Part shown: one piece after another, positions 41,546-52,200 of the stretch
How the letters are laid out: each line of letters opens with the position of its first letter
Position numbering within the stretch: position 1 is the stretch's first letter
DNA from: Kitasatospora sp. MMS16-BH015
GTDB lineage: Bacteria; Actinomycetota; Actinomycetes; Streptomycetales; Streptomycetaceae
Reading direction: 5' to 3'
Assembly (NCBI RefSeq): GCF_002943525.1
Contig: NZ_CP025394.1
Location: forward strand, 434,001 to 498,000
Length of the DNA stretch: 64,000 nt
Notes under the pieces: generated by a model
The model's input: only the letters and a program-made list of their open reading frames with translations
Database searches by the model: none
What the model was told of the DNA's origin: nothing
Made by a program: the position numbers and the translations under genes

Positions 41546-44500
41546 TTGGCTGCTGTCCTCTCGTCGCGGTCGCGGCCGCTCTCGCTGTGGTCGCTGTGGT
41601 CGCTGTGGTCGCGGTCAGGGCCATCGGGGCCGTCGTCGGCCGGGGTCCAGGCGACGACGTAGCTGCGCTCCGGCAGGCCGGCCGGGCTGTCGACGCCGGT
41701 GCACCGCAGCCGGTGGGTGCGCGGTCCGGCCGGCCCGGCGGCCAGCACCGTCAGCACGGACGGTTCGGCCGCGACCACGGCGAAGTCGCGCGGCCGGCCC
41801 TGCAGGCCGGTGCCCGCGCTCTTGGCCGCCGCCTCCTTGGCCGCCCAGAACCGGGCGAACCAGAGCGCCTCGGAGCCGCCGTGGGCCCGTCGGCACTGCG
41901 CCAGGAGGGCCAGCTCCGCCTCACCGAGGGCGACCCGCAGGGTCTCCGCCGGGCGCTCCACGACCTCCTCCAGGTCGATGCCCGCGCCCGGCCCGCCGCC
42001 GGGACGGCGCGGGCGGACCAGTGCGACGGCCGCCTCGGCCCGGTGGGCGAGCGAGACCTCCAGCTCGGGCAGCGTCCGGCCGTGCACTCCGGCCAGCCGG
42101 GGGCGGCCGGAGTCCTCGTTGAGCACTTCGATCTCGGCCGGGAACACCGCCGCCTCGCCCTGCTGCCAGAGCAGGCGCCGCACCGCGTCCTTGGCCGCGA
42201 TCCGGCCGAGCAGCCAGGCCCGACGCCCGCGCGGCGGCTGCCGCTCGTACCGGGCCCGCTCGGCGGTGCCGAGGTGGTTGCGCATGATCAGGTCGCGGGA
42301 GGCGAGGTCGGGCCAGCGCTCGTGCAGCAGCACCCAACCGCCGGGCTGCGGGCTGGAGAGGGTGTTGCGCTCGACGAACCGTTCGACGGGCCTGGTCTCG
42401 GGGTGGCTGTCGAAGCGGCGGTCCTGCCAGCCCTGCACCTCCGCCCAGACGGTGCCGCCGGACAGCAGCTGCACGTCGGCTTCCAGGACGGTGTCGGTGA
42501 GGCCGGTGATCCGGATGTGGCACTGCAGCTCGGCACCCGGCCGCGGCGGCGGGCCGTAGAAGCGCAACTGCCTGATGCCGACCGGGAAGACCACCGTCCG
42601 CTCGGTGTGGGTCGCCATGATCCAGTAGCCGAGCAGCTGGCCGACGTTGTCCAGCAGCGCGCCGGGCGCGGCCGGTGCGGTGATCACGCCGCGTACATGC
42701 GACGGCCCGAGGGCGGTCAGCTCGGTGAGGCCCTGGAACGCGGGGCCGTGGAACATCCACCGCTGCTCGTAGAGCCCGGCGGCGGTCAGCTCCGGCGCCC
42801 GCTCGGCCGAGGGGTCGACCGGCCAGGGGGCGGGTGGCAAAGCGTGATGGTCAGTCAGTTCGACCACGCCCCGGGCGAATCCGCCGAAGGCGGCGGCGAG
42901 GCGGCCGGAGCCGGCGTGCTCCAGAGTGATGTCGACCTCCAGCGGGTTCGCGGCCGGCACCCACTGCCCGAAGCGCAACTCGCTCAACCCGGTGGCCAGT
43001 CGGCCGGGGACCGCCCGCTCGGCGGCATCCGCCAGGTGCTGCACGATCGTGGTGGCCGGTACGACGGGCCAGCGGTCCAGCGGGTCGGGCCAGCCGGGGC
43101 GCTGGCGGAAGAAGCAGTGGTCGAGCAGGTAGGGCATGGTGTCGAGGGAGACGCGGAGTCTGCTGACGAGCGCTTGGCGGGGTGCGGCAGCTGCGGCGGG
43201 CGCGGCAGGTGCGGTGGCTACGGTCGGCACGGCAGGCGCAGCGGGCCCGACCGCCACGGCAGGCGCGGTCGGCACGACGGGCGCGGCGGGTGCGACCGAC
43301 CCAGCGAGTGCGGCCGCAGCACCGCCCGGTACGACGGGCACGGCCGACGGCCGCCCCGCGCCGATCAGTTCGGCCGCTGCCCGCTCGGTCTCACGCAGCA
43401 GTGCGTTCAGTTCGGCGGCGACCGGCGAGCGGTCGGCGAGCGAGGCGAGGTCGGGCCCGGTCCGGCGGGCGGACGCCAGGTCGGCACGGAGCGCACCGAG
43501 GGCGACCGGGTCCAGCGAGACGAGCGCGCCGCCGAGGTCCAGCGGTACCGCCGGGTGGGGACGCTGCCCGGAGCCGTCGACCGGAGCCGGGGAGCCGGGG
43601 AGCGGTACCGCAGGGTGCGAGCGCAGCGGCGCAGCGGCTCGGACGGCAGCGGGCCGCAGGGCAGCCGGGTCCGGTTCGGCGCCGTCCACCCAGAGCGCGG
43701 CCGCCACCCGGCGCAGCTGCGCCAGCCCGTCGCGGTGCGGGGAGTTGGCCGGGATCGCCAGGTGGGCCCGCTCGCCGAGGGTGTCCCCCACCAGCGAGGC
43801 CAGCTGCCCGGTCCCCACCTGGACGAACGCCCGGAACCCGGCCGCGTACATCGCCTCGATCAGCGGCCGGAACCGTACCGGCTCAAGCAGGTGCCGCACG
43901 AACAGCGCGCGGACGGCCGCCTCGGTCGGCGGGAAGGGCGAGGCGGTCGTGCCGGACCAGACCGGCACAGTGGGCCGGTGCAGCTCGAACAGGTCGGCGG
44001 CCTGCCGGATCGGGTCGAGGTAGGGGGCCAGCATCGGGGTGTGGAAGCCGGACTGGAACGGCAGGACCTGCCCGAGCACGCCGCGTGCGCGGAACCAGTG
44101 CACCAGTTCGGTGACCGGCTGCTCCGGACCGCAGACGATCGACTGCTGCGGCGCGTTGTCGTGCGAGAGGACCACCTCGGACATGCCCTCGACCGTCGCC
44201 AGTGCGTCGAGCACCCGGTCGGCGGGGGCGCCGAGCGCGGCGAAGGCCAGCCCTGGGACGCGCAGCGAATCCGGGTCGAAGGCCGTCAGGAAGCTGTCCA
44301 CCGAGGCGCCGGAGTACAGGCCGCCCGCGATCATGGCGGTCCACTCGCCCACGCTGTGCCCGGCCACGGCGTCCGGCCGGACGCCGATCCGGCGCAGCGC
44401 GGTGTCGAGCAGCCGCCCGACGGCGACCACGCCGACGCCGTGCCGCCCGATGTCGCCGACCTGGGCGGCATCCGCCGGGAGCGGGCGGGGCAGGCCGAAG

Positions 44501-46299
44501 TGGTCGGCGACCTCGTCCACCCGAGGGGTGAACTCGCCCTCCAGGCCGGGGAAGAGGAACGCGATCCGGCCGCCGGCGGCCAGCAGCGGCTGCGGCGTGA
44601 ACCAGACGTCGCCGCGCCCGCGCCAGGCCCGCCCTCGGGCCACCGCCCGGCGGGCCAGCGCCAGCCGCTTCGGCGTCGGGTCGGCGATCGCCAACCGGCA
44701 GCTCGGCGCGCCGGCTCCCGGCTCCGCCGCCGCTGCGGCCAGCAGTGCCGAGTCCTCGGCCGCCAGCTGGTCGGCGAGCCGTTCGGGCCCGTCGGCGGCC
44801 AGTCGCAGCACGCGTTCGGGTTCGGCGACGGACAGGGCGGCGCGGCGGACGGCCCGGGTGGGGCCGGTGCGGCCCGGGGCCTGCTCCAGCACCACGTGGG
44901 CGTTGATGCCGCCGAAGCCGAAGGCGTTCACCCCGGCCCGGCGGGGCGGCCCGGCGGGGTCGGTCTCCCAGGGCTGCGCGGCGGAGATGGTGCGGAACCG
45001 GGTACCGGCCAGCGCCGGGTGCGGGTCCTCGCAGTGCAGGGTGGGCAGCAGTACGCCGTGGTGCACGGCCAGCGCCGCCTTCACCAGACCGGCCACGCCG
45101 GCGGCCGGCATGGTGTGGCCGATCATGGACTTCACCGAGCCGAGCACGGCCCGCTCCGCTCCGTCTGCGGGGCCGAATACCTCGGCCAGGGTGGCGAGTT
45201 CGGCGGCATCACCGGCCGGCGTGGCGGTGCCGTGGGCCTCCAGGAGGCCGAGCACGCCGGGCGCCGCCGGGTCGAGCCCGGCGGCCCGCCAGGCCGCCCG
45301 GACGGCTCGGGTCTGGCCGCCCGGGTCGGGGCTGGCCAGGGCCGCCGTCCGGCCGTCGCTCGCCACCCCGGTGCCCCGGATCACCGCGTACACCCGGTCC
45401 CCGTCCCGCTCGGCGTCGGCGAGCCGCTTGAGTGCGACCACGCCGGTGCCCTCGCCGACCAGCAGGCCGTCGGCGCCCCGGTGGAACGGTCGGATCCGCT
45501 GGCTCGGCGAGAGCGCCCGCAGCTGCGCGAACACGCTCCACAGGGTGACGTCGTGGCAGTGGTGCACCCCGCCCGCCAGCACCAGGTCGCAGCGCCCGCC
45601 GGCCAGTTCGCCGACCGCCTGGTCGACGGCGACCAGCGAGGACGCGCAGGCGGCGTCCACCGTGTAGGCGGGGCCGCGCAGGTCGAGCCGGTTGGCCAGC
45701 CGGGAGGCGGCCAGGTTGGGGACCAAGCCGATCGCCGACTCGGGCTGATCGGGGCCGAGCCGGTCGGTGAACGCGGCTCGGACTTTCTCCAGTTGACTAT
45801 CCGTCAGATCAGGCAGCAGCTCCGCGAGGGTGCGCACCACCTGGTGCGCGCTGCGCACCCGCTGGTCGAGCCGGACCAGGCCCGGCGTCAGGTACCCGCC
45901 CCGGCCGAGCACCACCCCGATCCGGTCGCGGTCCGGCAGCCGCTCCGGGCCGCCCGCGTCGGCGATGGCCGCGGCGGCCACCTGGAGCGCGATCAACTGG
46001 TCGGGCTCGGTGGCCGCGACCGAGCTCGGCATCAGGCCGAACCGGGTCGGCTGCACCTCGGCCAGGCCGTCCACGAAGCCGCCGCGTCGGCAGTAGATCC
46101 GGTCCGGCGCGGCCGTTCCGGTGGCGCCGCCGGGGTCGTAGTAGTCCGTGTCCCAGCGCCCGGCCGGGACGTCGGTGACGGCGTCGACCCCGTCGACCAG
46201 GTTCCGCCAGTAGGCCGCCAGGTCGGGGGCTCCCGGCAGCAGGACCGCCATGCCCACCACGGCCACCGGGGTGGCTGCCCGCTGCATCAGGGCGCTCAC
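41542..46299 (-). CDS. Type I PKS, KS-AT-DH-phosphopantetheinyl transferase
   Basis: 1585 residues, GTG 46299 overlapping the previous PKS stop. KS at about 10-470 (active Cys in VDAACASSLVAVD near 219, EAHGTATPAGD, GHTMPAAGVAGL). AT at about 575-870 (AGHSVGEWTAM, Ser near 648). An Ala/Pro linker. DH-like hot-dog domain at about 1050-1330 (YLLDHCFFRQRPGWPDP with the catalytic His). C-terminal Sfp-type phosphopantetheinyl transferase at about 1370-1570 (GIDLEEVVE, FWAAKEAAAKSAG), so the system can activate its own ACPs. No ACP within this protein. The set complements the domains of the larger PKS. Confidence 0.9.
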   Translation of the reverse strand: MSALMQRAATPVAVVGMAVLLPGAPDLAAYWRNLVDGVDAVTDVPAGRWDTDYYDPGGATGTAAPDRIYCRRGGFVDGLAEVQPTRFGLMPSSVAATEPDQLIALQVAAAAIADAGGPERLPDRDRIGVVLGRGGYLTPGLVRLDQRVRSAHQVVRTLAELLPDLTDSQLEKVRAAFTDRLGPDQPESAIGLVPNLAASRLANRLDLRGPAYTVDAACASSLVAVDQAVGELAGGRCDLVLAGGVHHCHDVTLWSVFAQLRALSPSQRIRPFHRGADGLLVGEGTGVVALKRLADAERDGDRVYAVIRGTGVASDGRTAALASPDPGGQTRAVRAAWRAAGLDPAAPGVLGLLEAHGTATPAGDAAELATLAEVFGPADGAERAVLGSVKSMIGHTMPAAGVAGLVKAALAVHHGVLLPTLHCEDPHPALAGTRFRTISAAQPWETDPAGPPRRAGVNAFGFGGINAHVVLEQAPGRTGPTRAVRRAALSVAEPERVLRLAADGPERLADQLAAEDSALLAAAAAEPGAGAPSCRLAIADPTPKRLALARRAVARGRAWRGRGDVWFTPQPLLAAGGRIAFLFPGLEGEFTPRVDEVADHFGLPRPLPADAAQVGDIGRHGVGVVAVGRLLDTALRRIGVRPDAVAGHSVGEWTAMIAGGLYSGASVDSFLTAFDPDSLRVPGLAFAALGAPADRVLDALATVEGMSEVVLSHDNAPQQSIVCGPEQPVTELVHWFRARGVLGQVLPFQSGFHTPMLAPYLDPIRQAADLFELHRPTVPVWSGTTASPFPPTEAAVRALFVRHLLEPVRFRPLIEAMYAAGFRAFVQVGTGQLASLVGDTLGERAHLAIPANSPHRDGLAQLRRVAAALWVDGAEPDPAALRPAAVRAAAPLRSHPAVPLPGSPAPVDGSGQRPHPAVPLDLGGALVSLDPVALGALRADLASARRTGPDLASLADRSPVAAELNALLRETERAAAELIGAGRPSAVPVVPGGAAAALAGSVAPAAPVVPTAPAVAVGPAAPAVPTVATAPAAPAAAAAPRQALVSRLRVSLDTMPYLLDHCFFRQRPGWPDPLDRWPVVPATTIVQHLADAAERAVPGRLATGLSELRFGQWVPAANPLEVDITLEHAGSGRLAAAFGGFARGVVELTDHHALPPAPWPVDPSAERAPELTAAGLYEQRWMFHGPAFQGLTELTALGPSHVRGVITAPAAPGALLDNVGQLLGYWIMATHTERTVVFPVGIRQLRFYGPPPRPGAELQCHIRITGLTDTVLEADVQLLSGGTVWAEVQGWQDRRFDSHPETRPVERFVERNTLSSPQPGGWVLLHERWPDLASRDLIMRNHLGTAERARYERQPPRGRRAWLLGRIAAKDAVRRLLWQQGEAAVFPAEIEVLNEDSGRPRLAGVHGRTLPELEVSLAHRAEAAVALVRPRRPGGGPGAGIDLEEVVERPAETLRVALGEAELALLAQCRRAHGGSEALWFARFWAAKEAAAKSAGTGLQGRPRDFAVVAAEPSVLTVLAAGPAGPRTHRLRCTGVDSPAGLPERSYVVAWTPADDGPDGPDRDHSDHSDHSESGRDRDERTAAK

Positions 46300-49200
46300 C
46301 AGCCCGAGGCGGTGTAGACCACGGCCCGCTCCGACCGCTCGCCCCAGGCGAGTTCGCGCAGCAGCGCCAGGGTGCCGGCCTCCGGGTCGATCAGCTTGAC
46401 TCCGCGCCGGACGTAGTCCCGGGCCAGCTCCTCGGAGACCATGCCGCCGTGCGCGCCGGCCGGTGCCCAGGGGCCCCAGTGCACCGTCAGCGCCCGGCGT
46501 CCGGTCTGGTCCGACCAGCGGGCCGCCAGCTCCTCCAGCGCGTCGTTGGCCGCCGCGTAGTCTGCCTGGCCCCGGTTGCCCAGGGCGGCCGCGATGCTGC
46601 CGAAGAGCACCGTGAAGCCCGGCCCGGCGGGCAGTTCGGCGAGCGCGTCAAGCAGCGCCCTGGCCCCGTCCGCCTTGGTGGCGAAGACCCGCCGGAAGGA
46701 CTCCGGATCCTTCTCGGCGAGCACCCTGTCCTCGATCACGCCGGCCGCGTAGACCACGCCGTCCAGCCGGCCGTACTCGGCGTACACCTCCTTGACCGCC
46801 TGGCGCAGGGCCGCCGGGTCGGCCGCGTCCACCGCGCGGTAGCGGGCCTGCGAGCCGAGCGCGGACAGTTCGTCGAGGGTCGCCGCGACCTCGCGCCCGG
46901 CCAGCAGCCGGGAGGCGGCGGCGTCGACCTCGGGCAGCGGCACGCCCTGGCGGGCGAGCGCGGCCCGCAGGGCGGACCGGTCGCGGGCGGCGGCCGTCGC
47001 CGGGTCCTCCAGGCCCTCGGGCGGTGCGGTGCGGCCCAGCAGCTCCAGCCGGCAGCGGCTCGCCGAGGCGAGCGTGGCCGCGAACCGCGCGGTGATCCCG
47101 CGCGCCCCGCCGACCAGCAGCACCACGGCCTCCTGGTCCAGCCTCAGCGCTGCGGCCTCCGCCACGCCTTCGCCGGCCGGCCCGGCCCCCGTGCTGCCGA
47201 GCAGGCCGAGGCCGCGCTCCACCAGCGCCAGGCCCTGGCGTCCGGCCGGGCCGTGCAGCACGACCGGCTCACGGTCCTCGGCGACCAGGTCGGCGAGCAG
47301 CAGGTCGGCGGCCCGCGCCGGGTCCGCCGGGTCGAGTTCGACCAGCCGCACCGAGCTGTCCGGGTACTCCCGCGCCAGCGTGCGGAACAGCCCGCGCAGC
47401 CCGTCCGCCCGGCCGGGGCCCGGTCGGGACGCCGGACGGACGGCGTACAGCCATCTGGGGGCAAGGGCCAGCGCGGCCTGCAGTACGGGAACGGTACCGG
47501 GCAGCACCGGTGCGCCGTGCTCGGCGAGCGGGTCGAGGAGCAGGACGCCGTCCAAGGGGCCGTCCGCCGAGGAGAGTTCATGCCCGGTGGGAAGGACCGT
47601 CAGCTGTGCACCGGCGGCGGCCAGCCGGGCGGCGAGAGCCGGGCCGACGCCGTGGCCGTCCTCCCCCAGCAGGGCGAAGCGCCGGCCCAGCAGGGACTCG
47701 GGCGTGCGGGCCGGCTCGGCGAGCGGTACGGCTTCGAAGACCAGCCGCACCGGCTCGTGGCCCGTGACGGGCGGCTCGGTCACGGGGGTGCCGGCATCGA
47801 GGTGGCGGGCTTCGGGGGCGGCGATCGGCACCGAAGCAGCAAGCGGCTCAGGCGCGGGTACGGGCGCGGACGCGGGCTCAGGTGCGGGGGCGCCGAGCCG
47901 GGTGGTGAGCCAGGCGGTGATGTCGGCGGCGGTGCGGGCCCGGGAGAGCTCCTCCACCTGCTCGTCGGCAAGCCCGCCGAGGGCGCCGAGCCCCTGCGCG
48001 TCGCCGAGGCGGCGGGCGAGTTGGCCGATGATCTCGGTGCGCTTGATGGAGTCGATGCTGAGGTCGGCTTCGAGGTCCAGACCGGGCTCGATCATGTCGG
48101 CCGGGTAGCCGGTGCGTTCGCCGATCACCTCGACCACCGCGCGCAGCACGTCCTCCTCGCCGACCGGCCCGGCCACGGCCGCCACGGGCACCACAGCCGT
48201 CACGGGCGCCACGACCACCGGCTCCGGCCGGGCGGCTATGGCGGGCAGCTCGGGCACCGGCACCGCCGTCGCCACCGGCAGCTGCACGGCGACCGGGGGG
48301 ACCGAGGCGATCGGGGCGAGCGCCTGACCGGTGCCACCGAGGTAGGTCATCAGCACGTCGCGCTGGGCCGCGATCAGCTCCCGGCTGCTGCGCAGGAACT
48401 CGGAGACCAGCGCGTCGCCGTTCGGGTTCGGTGCCTGGGCTGTCATCAGCGCCTCCGGTACAGGTCGGGCCGGTGCGAGCGCACCGGGCAGCAGTTCTCC
48501 GGCAGCGGTGCGCACCAGCTGCCCGTCCACCGTCCAGCCGGGCGGGCGCGGCGGGCGCGCCCGGCCGGCGTCCACCGCGTCCCGGCCGCGGTACAGCCGG
48601 TCGGTCCGCACCGGGACGCCCGCGACGGCGAGCGCGGCCAGCGCGTCGAGGAAGCCGGGCAGACCGCGCCGGCGGCCTTCGAGCGGCACGGCCCGGTGCG
48701 ACCGGTCGCCGAGCACCGCCGACACCAGCCGGGTCAGCACCGACCCCGGGCCCGCCTCGACGAACACCCGGGCGCCCGCCTCGTACATCGCCTCGACCTG
48801 CGCCACGAACCGCACCGGTGCGCCGATCTGCGCCTCCAGCTCGGCCCGCACCCCGGCCGGGTCGGCCGGGTAGGCGGCCGCCGTCCGGTTCGCGAAGACC
48901 GGGAACTCCGGCGCCCGTACCGTCCGGGCCGCCAGCGCCTCGGCGAAGCACTCGCCCGCGCCCGCCACCAGCGGGCTGTGGAAGGCGCAGGCGACCGGCA
49001 GCTTCTTGACGCCGTACCCGGCTTCGCGCAGCAGCCCGATCGCGGTGGCCAGCTCCGGCGTCGCACCGGAGACCACCGTCTGCCGGGGGGCGTTGTGGTT
49101 GGCCGCCACCACCCGGCCCGCGAGGCCGCCGGCCGCCAGCACCCGCTCGACCTCCTCGGCCCCGGCCGCCACCGCGGCCATCGAGCCCGGGTCACCGCCC

Positions 49201-52200
49201 GCGCCGACCGCACCCAGGATCGCCCGCGCCCGGTCGGCGCCGAGCGAGGGCAGGTCCTCGGCGGCCAGCGCGCCCGCCGCGCAGAGCGCGACCAGCTCGC
49301 CGTAGCTGTGGCCGCCCGCGAGCTGCGGGCTCACCCCGGCCAGGGCCAGCAGTTCGAACGCCGCCAGCCCGGCCATGCCCAGCACGGGCTGGGCCACTCT
49401 GGTGTCGGTGATGGCGGTGCGCTGGGCCTCCCGCGCCTCGGGGGTGAAGGCCAGCGGCGGGTACAGCGTGTCCGCGTAGGCCGCGCCGAGCCGCAGGTGG
49501 CGCTGCACCCCGGGGAAGGCCGCGAACAGCTCGGCGAACATCCCGGGGCGCTGACTGCCCTGCCCGGGAAAGAGGAAGGCCACCTCGCCCGGCTGCTCAT
49601 CCGCCTCCTCCGCGAGGTACAGCCCGTCCACGTCCGCTCCGGCCTCGGCAGCGCGCAGCAGCCGGACCAGCTCGGCGACGTCCGAGGCCACCACCGCGAT
49701 CTGGACCGGCCCTCGTCCGGACTCCGCCCGCCGGGAGGCGGCCAGCGCGAGGTCGCGCAGCCGCCAGGGCGAGCCGTCGGCGTCCGCCCACCGCAACAGG
49801 TCCGCGACACCGCGCAGCGCCCGCTCCCGGTCGGTGCCCCGGAAGAGGAACAGCTCGGCCGGCCACTCCTGGAGCCCGTGCACCGGCGTCGGTCCGTCGT
49901 AACCGCGCAGCACTGCATGGAAGTTGGTGCCGCCGAAGCCGAACGCGCTGACGCCGGCCACCCGTTCGGCCGGTGCGGCGGCCCACGGGCAGGCCTCGGC
50001 GTGGAAGACGAACGGGCTGCCGCCGGCCTCCCAGGCCGCGTTCGGCCGCTCCAGGTGCAGGGTGGGGGGCTTGATCCCGGTGTGCAGCGCCAGCGAGGCC
50101 TTGATCAGACCGGCCAGCCCGGCCGCGCACTTGGTGTGCCCGATCTGCGACTTGACCGACCCCAGTGCGCAACTCCCGGGCGTGGCGCCGTCCTCGGCGA
50201 ACACCTCGGTCAGGACGGCGAGTTCGGTACGGTCGCCGACCACCGTGCCGGTGCCGTGCGCCTCGACCAGCCCGACCCGGGCCGGGCTCGTGCCGGCGCT
50301 GCGGTACGCGCGCTCCAGCGCCAGCCGCTGCCCTTCGGGGCGGGGCGCCGTCAGGCCGAGCGAGCGGCCGTCGCTCGCGCTGCCGACCCCCTGGACCACC
50401 GCGTACACCCGGTCGCCGTCGCGCTCCGCGTCCGCCAGCCGCTTCAGCACCAGGCAGCCGACCCCCTCGCCCAGCGCGATGCCGTCCGCCGACGCGTCGA
50501 ACGGACGGGAGCGGCCGGTCGGCGAGAGCGCGTGCACCGAGGCGAAGAGCAGGAAGTCGTTGATCCCGTTGTGCAGGTCGGCGCCGCCGCACAGGGCCAG
50601 GTCGCTCGCGCCGGAGGCCAGTTCCTTGCAGGCCACGTCCAGGGCCGCCAGCGAGGAGGCGCAGGCCGCGTCCACCGTGAAGTTGGCGCCGCCCAGGTCG
50701 AGGCGGTTGGCGATCCGGCCGGAGATGACGTTGGAGAGCATGCCGGGGAAGGAGTCCTCGGTGAGCTTGGGCAGCTGCTCGGCGATCGCGTCCGGCACCT
50801 TGCCCAGGTAGGCCGGGAGCACCGCGCCCAGCACGCCCGCGTTCGACAGGTCGCTGCCCGCCTCCGCGCCGAACACCACGCTGGTGCGGGAGCGGTCGAA
50901 CTCCCGGCCGCCCTCCGCTCCCCCGCCGTCGTACCCGGCGTCGAGCAGCGCCCGCCGCGCCGCCTCCAGTGCGAGCAGCTGCACCGGCTCGATGCTGCCG
51001 AGCGCGGTCGGCGGGATGCCGTAGGCCAGCGGGTCGAACGGGATCCGCGGCAGGAATCCGCCCCACTTGGAGGGCGTCGTGCCGGGGCCGCCGTCGGCCG
51101 AGTGGTAGAGCGCCGGGTCCCAGCGCTCGGCCGGCACCTCCGTCACCGCGTCCACCCCGCCGACCACGTTCGCCCAGAAGGCGGGCAGGTCGGGGGCGCC
51201 CGGGAACATGCCGGCCATGCCGATCACGGCGATCTCGAGCGGAGCCGACTCGGGCTCAGCCGCAGGCTCCGGCGCCGGGCCGAGCCGCTCCACCAGGTCG
51301 GCGGCCCGCGCGGCCAGGAATCCGGCCGCGCCGGTGCCGACGGCGATGTGCAGTCCGGCCAGCGTCGTGGTGGCCGAGCGCAGCACGGCGACCTGCCCGG
51401 CCATGAACATGCCCCGCTCCAACTGACCCTGCTCGTCCACCTCTTCGAGTGCCCCGGCCACCCGGTCGAGGCCCTTGCTGGCGATCCGCAGCCGGCCGAC
51501 GTTCAGCCGCTCCAACTGCTCCCAGACCTCGCGCTCGGGCACACCCTCCGCCCGCAGCCGCTCCCGGGCCTGCTCGAACTCGGCCGTGAACGGGCTCGCG
51601 ACGCACCGGGTGGCGTGCCCGGGAGCCGTCTGCAGCAGCTCCGTCCCGCGCGCCGCCAGCACCTGCCGCTGGAACTGCGGCTGGACGGCGCCGTGGGCCA
51701 CCGCCTCCTCGGTGAACAGGTACGCCGTACCCATCAGGACGCCCGCCGCCACGCCCCGGTCGGCCAGCGGCGCGGCCAGCGCCGCGACCATGGCCGCCGA
51801 GCGCTCGTCGTGCACGCCGCCGGCGAACAGCAGCTCCAGCTGCGGGCTGTCCCGAGCGGCGGCCAGGAAGTCCTCGACCACCGCCAACTGCGCCTCCCAC
51901 AGCGGGAAGCTGTGCCGGGGCCCGACGTGTCCGCCGCATTCCGAGCCCTCGAAGACGAACCGGCGGGCCCCGTCCTCCAGGAACTGCTTCAGCAGACCCG
52001 GGGAGGGCACGTGCAGGAAGGTCCGGATCCCCGCCTCCTCCAGCACCCGGGCCTGCGAGGGCCGCCCGCCCGCGATCACCGCGTGGCTGGGCCGCGCCGC
52101 CAGCACCTCGGCCAGCTGGGCGCTGCGCACCTCCTCCGGCGCGAAGCCCAATACCCCGACGCCCCAGGGCCGTTTGCCGAGGGCAGCGCCGGTCTGCGCC

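Noticed and set aside
41587..46317. A 1576-codon open frame on the plus strand opposite the smaller PKS
   Set aside because: Its product is low-complexity Gly/Arg/Val-rich sequence with no domains; it mirrors the GC-biased third positions of the real minus-strand PKS.
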